NCBI GenBank assembly: GCA_026315105.1
Contig: CM048750.1
Location: 261,507,151 to 261,571,150 of the forward strand
Length of the DNA stretch: 64,000 nt
Reading direction: 5' to 3'
Source: Locusta migratoria
Taxonomy: Eukaryota > Arthropoda > Insecta > Orthoptera > Acrididae
Position 1 is the stretch's first letter. The number at the start of each line of letters is the position of its first letter. Shown here piece by piece: positions 62,501-64,000 of this stretch. A program made the translations under genes and the position numbers. The notes beneath the pieces are model-generated. The model was not told the origin of the DNA and searched no databases. It was given only the letters and a program-made list of their open reading frames with translations.

Positions 62501-62569
62501 TACTCTTCATTCACACTGTCTCTTACTGCTTTACATAACTGTAATAGACTTGTGAGACGGAACAAGCGC
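40678..62569 (-). CDS. MLH1: DNA mismatch repair protein MLH1, C-terminal exons (partial gene)
   Basis: Five exons join (62569-62396, 62319-62256, 60133-59944, 45910-45741, 40836-40678) with GT/AG borders and matching phases into 251 codons plus stop, with no internal stop. The product contains ATFVGCINERYALIQHELS, then the KELLYQKILQEFGN block, a PLPLLDVLKLGL block, GYLPKFFVQLATAVVWTEEK, and LKWTVQHVLYRNM, ending LYSIFERC. This is the MutL-homologue C-terminal domain of MLH1, which dimerises with PMS2/PMS1-type partners in the nucleus; the terminal FERC is the conserved MLH1 end and contributes to the partner's endonuclease site. The family is about 700-760 residues, so the N-terminal GHKL ATPase exons must lie to the right of the window. 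Introns are 76, 2122, 14033 and 4904 bp, filled with transposons. Confidence 0.93.
40984..41024. repeat. (CCG/CCA)n trinucleotide repeat
   Basis: About 13 imperfect CCG/CCA triplets in the last MLH1 intron, 150 bp upstream of the last exon in the gene sense. Confidence 0.9.
41150..41870 (-). mobile_element. RTE-type LINE C-terminal relic, minus strand
   Basis: Same family as 24050-25300. 41754-41524 reads WTNWKRLSGVLCDKRI and VVVRPAMLYGSEIWQLKK; 41536-41288 reads KAQARRLQWYRHMMKRDEGH and RRGGRPERRWVDYITEDL. A (CTT)n tract lies at about 41207-41232. It is inside the last MLH1 intron in the same orientation as the gene. Confidence 0.72.
42545..42745 (-). mobile_element. CR1-like LINE relic
   Basis: Minus-strand translation gives FIFKFLEGFDSVCPNQ, corresponding to RT motif A (FLDFSKAFDSV-type) with changed residues. 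Very short. Confidence 0.4.
42785..43095 (-). mobile_element. Tc1-like transposase C-terminal relic
   Basis: Minus-strand translation reads SNMNLMAHLWDIIERPFGA and LYRQHESVYLQELPMTT. This matches the third catalytic-region pattern of Tc1-like transposases (SPDLNPIEHLWD...) with the catalytic Asp/Glu lost. Only about 100 codons remain. Confidence 0.55.
43096..44245. other. Intronic stretch without recognised features
   Basis: Part of the last MLH1 intron. It holds a C-rich run near 43338 and otherwise nothing I can name. Confidence 0.45.
44246..44525. mobile_element. Head-to-head PLE pLTR pair (eroded)
   Basis: Left arm (minus) includes CTGATGA at 44362-44356 followed by AGGCCATGG. The right arm (plus) repeats 'tgtatgtgtttctttt' and an eroded 'aagaaggctatg'. 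The arms meet near 44430. Same architecture as 37554-37968 but older. Confidence 0.6.
45455..45650. repeat. Foldback element beside an MLH1 exon
   Basis: Arms near 45476-45507 and 45594-45633 (core 'atcagctgttttatta' and its complement) plus an inner inverted pair near 45521-45540 / 45560-45577 make a palindrome of about 180 bp. It lies 90 bp beyond the donor site of the exon at 45741-45910. No coding. Confidence 0.55.
45741..45910 (-). CDS. MLH1: MLH1 penultimate exon
   Basis: 170 bp. Acceptor 'tttccctcag' (minus), donor 'GTGAGT' at 45740-45735. It begins with two bases completing a Gly codon from the previous exon, then ELKPNIGYLPKFFVQLATAV, VWTEEKPCLDTIARELADFY, and ends phase 0 with KPFR. 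It corresponds to the PLEGLPIF-type and LRLATEV-type conserved part of MLH1. Confidence 0.93.
46080..46625. mobile_element. Head-to-head PLE 3'-region pair (eroded)
   Basis: The left arm on the minus strand has an eroded hammerhead core (CTGATTA at 46173-46167) and the 'gacaggcatg' terminal block. The right arm on plus has CTGATGA at 46528-46534 with a GGCTGTGGCTGAGAAA continuation and 'gagcctgtctgtg'. Between them is the pyrimidine-rich PLE 3' region. Confidence 0.6.
47101..47208. repeat. 20-bp minisatellite, about 5.4 units
   Basis: Five full copies of CAAACAAYGAATACTGCACA in a row, differing only at one C/T position, then a partial copy. Confidence 0.92.
47365..47590 (-). mobile_element. 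PLE-2-type pLTR fragment, minus strand
   Basis: The reverse complement matches the PLE-2 pLTR around its GT array: 'ctttctacagtatgtctgcc' before and 'tatttgtgctactatcac' after. The hammerhead-like core present in PLE-2 is missing here. Confidence 0.65.
47466..47517. repeat. (CA)n microsatellite
   Basis: About 26 CA units within the PLE-2-type pLTR fragment. Confidence 0.95.
47779..47802. repeat. (TC)n microsatellite
   Basis: Twelve TC units. Confidence 0.9.
47825..49140 (-). mobile_element. I-clade-like LINE fragment (ORF1 end and endonuclease)
   Basis: Minus strand: the ORF1 tail with PLIRKGTFGTLS and a Lys/Glu-rich end (49140-48890), then endonuclease with LPPSFLHLGDFNAHH and LNTGAPAQFCMM (48584-48219; GDFNAHH is a canonical EN motif). 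ORF2 does not continue into a recognisable RT. Same family as 29229-31790. Confidence 0.7.
48219..48584 (-). pseudogene. LINE endonuclease domain fragment
   Basis: A 121-codon open frame covering the middle of an apurinic-type endonuclease: LTDLAALLTQLPPSFLHLGD, FNAHHPRPQD, SSIVLPVCSLNL, WRVHDDLCGSKHFPIF. The final conserved S-D-H reads S-K-H, so the catalytic Asp is lost. Confidence 0.7.
49150..49226 (+). mobile_element. PLE terminal fragment
   Basis: The sequence 'cacagctcattggtatg' followed by 'gtggtgagctgtaaactg' matches the last block of the PLE-1 pLTR. Confidence 0.55.
50226..50260 (-). ncRNA. Hammerhead-like motif, left arm
   Basis: Minus strand: CTGATGA, a stem beginning AGGC and closing GTGCC, then AAAA (one change from GAAA), the palindrome CCATGG, and TA as a possible cleavage step. 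Confidence 0.55.
50720..50938 (+). pseudogene. PLE protein C-terminal remnant
   Basis: Open translation EHILTTGHKPKEVHDDGILH, MGKKGFRLDMLEQLEIYKHF and QFILNEQLLLHDKN ends in TAA at about 50936-50938. This HL-x-TGH ... ILH-x-x-KG-x-x-L-x-x-LE-x-x-EIYK ... LNEQ pattern is the tail that follows a GIY-YIG domain in some PLE and related proteins. The catalytic domains themselves are absent. The protein start is unknown, so the coordinates mark only the recognisable part. Confidence 0.5.
51425..51461 (+). ncRNA. Hammerhead-like motif, right arm
   Basis: Plus strand: CTGATGA, an eroded stem (AAGCTCCCTTAGCACT), then intact GAAA, GCATGG and TA. Compared with the left arm, this copy keeps GAAA but has lost stem pairing; each arm carries different damage. 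Confidence 0.55.
51645..52302. other. Intronic stretch without recognised features
   Basis: MLH1 intron sequence between the hAT element and gypsy-1; no repeats or coding recognised. Confidence 0.45.
52307..52663 (-). repeat. gypsy-1 3' LTR
   Basis: 357 bp, TG...CA. It includes a tRNA-like sequence at 52564-52637 near the start of the LTR as read in the element's own orientation. Confidence 0.93.
52564..52637 (-). tRNA. tRNA-like sequence inside gypsy-1 3' LTR (not a functional tRNA)
   Basis: The minus strand reads TGGCGCAGGGGATAGCGTC (A-box/D-arm like) and, about 30 nt later, GGTTCAATCCC (B-box/T-arm like). A GCC...GGC pairing at the ends and a good D stem (GCGC/GCGT) support a tRNA-like fold, but the anticodon stem does not pair. 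It looks like a tRNA-derived (SINE-head) module captured by the LTR. Confidence 0.6.
53008..53867 (-). pseudogene. gypsy-1 integrase (frameshifted)
   Basis: Upstream part (53867-53571): zinc-binding region ending HYVSHCKECQGRK, then the core start FHRVGFDLLGRFPKS with the first catalytic Asp. Downstream part (53610-53008) in another frame: HGAPRVMISDCGKVF (second Asp), TTAYHPQTNGHMERFNKTLA (catalytic Glu in HMERFN) and the C-terminal region VVYSPGDLVWIYTSVWK. All three catalytic acids are kept; a frameshift near 53600 separates them. Confidence 0.85.
53980..56013 (-). CDS. gypsy-1 Pol: protease end, reverse transcriptase and RNase H
   Basis: 677 codons open. Residues 1-25 hold the protease end NVILGWDFL. 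RT spans about 200-420, with KKKDGTWRFCVDYRRLN (255-271), motif A FSTMDMQTGYWQI (Asp about 301), FGLCSAPATLECMM, and motif C CYFDDIVVSS (Asp-Asp about 365-366). RNase H follows: the expected TDTS start reads HRYTSGYG (about 510-516), so the first catalytic Asp is replaced by Tyr, while TTEKECLAVIWA, VETDHHSLC and DADSLSR keep the others. In the same frame upstream a single TAA (56083-56085) separates it from the protease active site. The RT looks intact, but the element is unlikely to be autonomous. Confidence 0.9.
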   Translation of the reverse strand: MLTECSHNVILGWDFLQASQAIIDCGRSELQIEEVVLTDTCNTEFSGKLFAVDSVTIPLLTMRRVAVTNTDRRLNCEVLVDSKMFVRLTKEIYIPAAIISITGGQREIWITNCHEQSQLIPKGMCIGAAEPIQDGELNVINEDPCPAVSRGNTLEETSVELPIGRGLTKEQCQWVLSILRQFSGAFTPQQGKHQTKRPTIKYRINTGDHPPISQRSYRLSPAERRIIREEVEKMLRDDDIQPSESPWSSPVVLVKKKDGTWRFCVDYRRLNKITKKDVYPLPRTDDTLDCLKGATYFSTMDMQTGYWQIEVDEADWEKTAFITRDGLYEFKVMPFGLCSAPATLECMMDILLRHLKWTTCLCYFDDIVVSSKTFEEHLSRLSTVLKCVQTAGLRLNPKKCLFVAKEMKIPGLLVNGDGVRPDPDKVRAVTEFPTPQHIRDVRSFLGLCSYYRCFIKGFCDKACPLQELLQGDAKFYWDETKERAFWALKEALTSAPVLALYDENAEMELHRYTSGYGIGAVLVQVQEGGENVIASASKVLSKSEINYSTTEKECLAVIWAINKFWPHLFSKPFTVETDHHSLCWVTNLKDPASWALRLQEYDVTVVFKNGHKLKDADSLSRNPLVEHNSMNEISALTELDDVTAEHREDPALLKTIRGLGERRTDQWRVPTYKRNIV
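56083..56265 (-). pseudogene. gypsy-1 aspartic protease active-site region
   Basis: 60 codons in the same frame as the Pol ORF, ending at TAA 56083-56085. It contains RALVDSGASFSVLS, the retropepsin catalytic D-S-G-A motif, intact. The interrupting stop is a point-type lesion, since the frame resumes directly. Confidence 0.85.
56481..57511 (-). pseudogene. gypsy-1 Gag (broken)
   Basis: The likely start is the Met at 57511 (METKPAVSQLHIRH). Capsid region: FDRVAKYNRWDHTMCLANVY and FYLDGTAQQWFENNE. An in-frame TGA at 57199-57197 follows KNRAQ; the frame continues (57181-56888: MTEADKIRHLMKGIEED), with another stop at 56888-56890, and a frameshift near 56650 leads to the nucleocapsid knuckle CFHCGRPGHVVRYC (CCHC, about 56600-56560). 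Gag would form the cytoplasmic particle of the element; this copy cannot make a whole one. Confidence 0.85.
57643..57660 (-). promoter_or_regulatory. gypsy-1 primer-binding site candidate
   Basis: Begins with TGG five bases inside the 5' LTR, as expected for pairing with a tRNA 3' CCA end. I could not name the tRNA. Confidence 0.5.
57666..58022 (-). repeat. gypsy-1 5' LTR
   Basis: 357 bp, same length as the 3' LTR. It carries the tRNA-like module at 57923-57996. Flanked by ATAT at 58023-58026. Confidence 0.93.
57923..57996 (-). tRNA. tRNA-like sequence inside gypsy-1 5' LTR (not a functional tRNA)
   Basis: Same module as at 52564-52637. Here the acceptor-like end pairs better (GCCGG with CCGGC), and the A- and B-box-like blocks are kept. 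Its presence in both LTRs shows it was part of the LTR before this insertion. Confidence 0.6.
58138..59210 (-). mobile_element. Tc1/mariner-type element with 270-bp TIRs
   Basis: Ends are inverted copies over about 270 bp (58138-58407 and 58941-59210), starting CAGGGTGTCTCACGAAA on the left and CAGGGGGTCTCACGAAA read in from the right, with TA next to the left end. The TIRs reach into the transposase: both encode RRVFANVFK and SIEGHHFEHLL. The left arm supplies the real C-terminus; the right arm is an inverted duplicate that replaces the protein N-terminus. Confidence 0.75.
58322..58961 (-). pseudogene. Tc1/mariner-type transposase (partial)
   Basis: Two overlapping frames on the minus strand. 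58961-58587 has MLYFSDEAWLHLSGYVNLQN (first catalytic Asp) and GVWCAISARQIIGPIFF. 58651-58322 has FMQDNARPH (second Asp) and, after a deletion, DLNPCDFYLWGMLKDKVYA (third acidic position), ending FEHLL. The residues between the second and third acid are mostly missing, so it cannot be active. Confidence 0.75.
59211..59943. other. Intronic stretch without recognised features
   Basis: MLH1 intron 3' of the mariner-type element in plus coordinates; nothing recognisable apart from AT-rich unique sequence. Confidence 0.45.
59944..60133 (-). CDS. MLH1: MLH1 exon (third from the end)
   Basis: 190 bp. Acceptor 'aaatttacag', donor 'GTAATG' at 59943-59938. It starts phase 0 with EKPLPLLDVLKLGL, continues through ELLEQKAKQLNDLLNMKAPL and LYDYYSIKIEDGFILRLPRV, and ends with one base of a split Gly codon. 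Confidence 0.93.
60178..60435. mobile_element. TIR element with tRNA-Thr-like core
   Basis: Terminal arms 60181-60222 and 60391-60432 are inverted copies with one internal mismatch ('gaagatgaaggtgaagcaat' and its complement). A tRNA-like sequence lies inside, and a second inverted pair around 'tttgtgatg' flanks the tRNA-like part. It sits 45 bp upstream (gene sense) of the MLH1 exon at 59944-60133. Confidence 0.7.
60224..60290 (-). tRNA. tRNA-Thr(AGT)-like SINE head (pseudo)
   Basis: Minus strand: GTGCGGT pairs with the ACCGCAT end (7 bp with one wobble), followed by GGTCTAATGGTAAGACG (A box/D arm), an anticodon-loop-like CTAGTAA (AGT at the anticodon position), and GGTTCGATTCCC (B box). Anticodon and T stems are incomplete, so this is a tRNA-derived repeat and not a working tRNA gene. 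Confidence 0.6.
60618..60690. mobile_element. Remnant of the palindromic tRNA-like repeat family
   Basis: Starts 'aaacttcctggcagatta' and ends 'aagaagtttc', the terminal sequences of the 21791-22069 family, with the tRNA-like middle almost fully lost. Confidence 0.5.
60742..61073. mobile_element. Head-to-head PLE pLTR dimer
   Basis: Left arm (minus, about 60742-60850) and right arm (plus, about 60862-61073) meet near 60855. Hammerhead-like cores are at 60790-60760 (minus: CTGAAGGCCATGGCCGATAG) and 60925-60955 (plus: CTGATGA, AGGCCATGG, TGAATAGCTTAAG). The right arm runs to the usual 'ttttcattatta' end, while the left is truncated, as at 37554-37968. I see no convincing TSD. Confidence 0.75.
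61078..62140. repeat. Repeat with about 180-bp internal tandem units
   Basis: Starts 'ctagctgaaaacccggc', a start seen in many insect interspersed repeats. Inside are related blocks of about 174-183 bp: two clear units (61240-61430 and 61432-61610, offset 183 bp at 'tcgtactgtg') and two weaker ones (about 61790-61960 and 61965-62110). Each has a 'cat..ctcgtgaac(t)a' box. Superfamily unknown. Confidence 0.55.
62256..62319 (-). CDS. MLH1: MLH1 small exon
   Basis: 64 bp. Acceptor 'cctttcag', donor 'GTAAGT'. Its first base completes a Thr codon; then KELLYQKILQEFGNMACWDL and S, ending phase 0. Confidence 0.9.
62396..62569 (-). CDS. MLH1: MLH1 exon, first visible in window
   Basis: 174 bp. Acceptor 'tttatttcag', donor 'GTAAGC'. 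It encodes RLFRLTSLLQLCKAV, then ATFVGCINERYALIQHELSL and MLCDTYLL; it starts with the last base of a split codon and ends with two bases. The intron to the next exon is only 76 bp. The FVGC block is typical of MLH1. Confidence 0.93.
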
Positions 62570-62901
62570 CTGAAATAAACATGATAAATGAAATGCACAA
62601 TTTGAATATACTCAAACAGTGCTTATATTAAAAATTCACATCCAAAAATGCAACAGCTACCTCTTTTTATTGTATTTCTTTTTATTTAATTAATTTATAT
62701 ACTATAGCAGGAGGAAACAGAATGTACTGTAGTACATGGTGATCAATCCTCAGCGCAACCGCCTTTGCGGCATGCGACATGCCGGTGATGGCAGTTGCGG
62801 TGCCCACTTAGTGCGCCACCCGACGTCCGCACTAAATTTAATACAGGTTGGCGTGCCAAATTATTTTTGACATATATAACACAAACAGAAAGAGAAGTTT
62901 A

Positions 62902-63357
62902 TCACTCACCTGTATTACGCAAGGAGGTGCTGGAACTGCATTCGTTGTTGAAGCATTTCTGACTCCTGCTGAGAAAGTTGCTCATTACACTCTGAAGTTC
63001 CCTCTCAGAAATTGCAGTGATTTCATGACGAATGTTTGTTTTTAGTTCATCTAAAGTGTGGGGATTTGATTTGTACACTTTCTCTTTTAATGCTTCCCAC
63101 AGATAAAAATTGCATGGGGTTAAATCAGGATAGCAAGGGGGGCAAATCATCTTAGTGATAATTCTTTCACCGAACACATTGCCAATTTCCTGTAATGATA
63201 AGTTGGCTGTATGTGCTGTCGCAGAGTCTTGCTGAAATGTTGCGAAAGTACTTTCTCTCTCAGTTAATTGGACAAAAAAAGGCCGCAATATGTTTTCAAC
63301 ATACCAGTCACTATTAATTGTTTCCTGAAAAAATATAGGGCTATTTTCTCTTGCCAC
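62902..63357 (-). pseudogene. mariner-type transposase C-terminal part
   Basis: 151 codons open: FATFQQDSATAHTANLSLQE (second catalytic Asp), CPPCYPDLTPCNFYLWEALK (third Asp, about 33 residues after the second), EKVYKSNPHTLDELKTNI, then ERELQSVMSNFL. The first catalytic Asp and the DNA-binding N-terminus are missing. Confidence 0.78.
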
Positions 63358-63382
63358 TAACAGCGCACCACACTCCTATTTT

Positions 63383-63625
63383 TTGATCATGCAGGAGCTG
63401 CTCCTGAATTCCCGATTTAACCCCGTGCAATTTTTATCTGTGGGGAGCATCAAAGAGAAAAAGTACAATCAAATCCCCACACTTCAGATGAACATTTATC
63501 ATGAAATCACTGCAATTTCTGAGAGGGAACTTCAGAATGTAATAAGCAACTTCCTCAGGAGGTGTCAGGAATGCTTCAACAATGAAGGGAGGCAGTTCCA
63601 GCACCTCCTTGCACAATACAGATGA
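63383..63625 (+). pseudogene. Inverted duplicate of the transposase C-terminus
   Basis: Plus-strand frame homologous to the minus-strand tail: EITAISERELQNVISNFLRR, CQECFNNEGRQFQHLL. It lies within the right TIR and overlaps no intact catalytic region. Confidence 0.72.
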
Positions 63626-63790
63626 GTAATGAACTTTGCTTTGTGTTGTGTATGTCAGAAATTACTTGCGCGCCAAACCGTATTAAATTTAGTGTGGACG
63701 TCGGGCGACGCACTATGCGGGCACCACAGCTGCCATCGCCGGCAAGTTGCACGCCAAAAGGCAGTTGCGCTGAGGACTGATAACCCTGTA

Positions 63791-64000
63791 TTATCTGCAG
63801 TTTAGTCGTCAGAGGTTATATGATGCCCATTTCTTATGAAGATAGCTGCTCTGATTTTATAGCTATATTACTAATTATTAACAAAGAGTCAGAAATTAGT
63901 TAAACACATTCTAGTGAAGCTTTTGCAAAGCTTAATCAGAACAAAATACTTCTTTATCTATTACATATTTAGAAAAACTTTCTCGCAACTGCCTCCAGCA
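63791..64000. other. Window end, probably MLH1 intron
   Basis: No exon recognised. Presumably intron sequence leading to upstream MLH1 exons beyond 64000. Confidence 0.4.

Larger units (their letters stand above)
62735..63788 (-). mobile_element. Tc1/mariner-type element with 380-400-bp TIRs
   Basis: Inverted ends 62735-63132 and 63411-63788, each with TA outside (62733-62734 and 63789-63790). The conserved end block reads 'atcaatcctcagcgcaac' on the left and 'atcagtcctcagcgcaac' from the right. Each arm includes about 100 transposase C-terminal codons (EITAISERELQ), in opposite orientation. This is a different family from 58138-59210 but has the same architecture. Confidence 0.78.

Overview
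Source. The window looks like non-model insect DNA, most likely from a large repeat-rich polyneopteran genome (grasshopper/locust or stick-insect type). The basis is large AT-rich introns, abundant Penelope-like elements (PLEs), CR1/I/RTE-type LINEs, Ty3/gypsy elements, Tc1/mariner, hAT and piggyBac-type DNA transposons, tRNA-derived short repeats and long (GT)n arrays. The species assignment is an inference from repeat style. There is no sign of a prokaryote, plasmid, virus or CRISPR array.

Host gene. The one host gene I can support is the 3' part of the DNA mismatch repair gene MLH1 on the minus strand. Five exons with GT/AG splice sites (62569-62396, 62319-62256, 60133-59944, 45910-45741, 40836-40678) join in frame into a 251-codon C-terminal segment ending in the diagnostic FERC-stop. 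The N-terminal ATPase exons must lie beyond position 64000. None of the exons appears as a labelled unit in simple ORF calling, because they are short and interrupted.

Layout. 1-7370: mostly unique AT-rich DNA with a pogo/Tigger-like non-autonomous element (1536-2991) and a long GT array. 7371-13394: a PLE with direct terminal pLTRs, broken by frameshifts and a 1.2 kb insertion. 14110-17280: PLE pieces in mixed orientation, including a copy with a 5' inversion. 17441-17959: a piggyBac-type MITE. 18103-21786: a nearly complete CR1-like LINE with an esterase-type ORF1 (minus). 21791-22069: a tRNA-like palindromic repeat. 24050-31790: an RTE LINE, a hAT MITE, a gypsy fragment, a CR1-like LINE and an I-clade LINE, all minus except the MITE. 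32570-38730: a nested stack, with a PLE split by a 4.46 kb gypsy element (5-bp TSD) and then by a palindromic PLE insertion (15-bp TSD). 40678-62569: MLH1. Its 14 kb intron contains PLE dimers, an I-clade LINE, a hAT element with a PLE nested inside, and a complete gypsy element (52307-58022) with 357-bp LTRs that carry a tRNA-like sequence. Two Tc1/mariner-type copies with very long terminal inverted repeats lie at 58138-59210 and 62735-63788.

Main themes. (1) PLE terminal units repeatedly occur as head-to-head inverted dimers and carry hammerhead-ribozyme-like cores. (2) tRNA-like modules sit inside inverted repeats or LTRs of unrelated repeats. (3) Target-site duplications allow the insertion order to be read in several nested stacks. 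Most element genes are broken, so the window is mainly a record of insertions around a working MLH1 gene.
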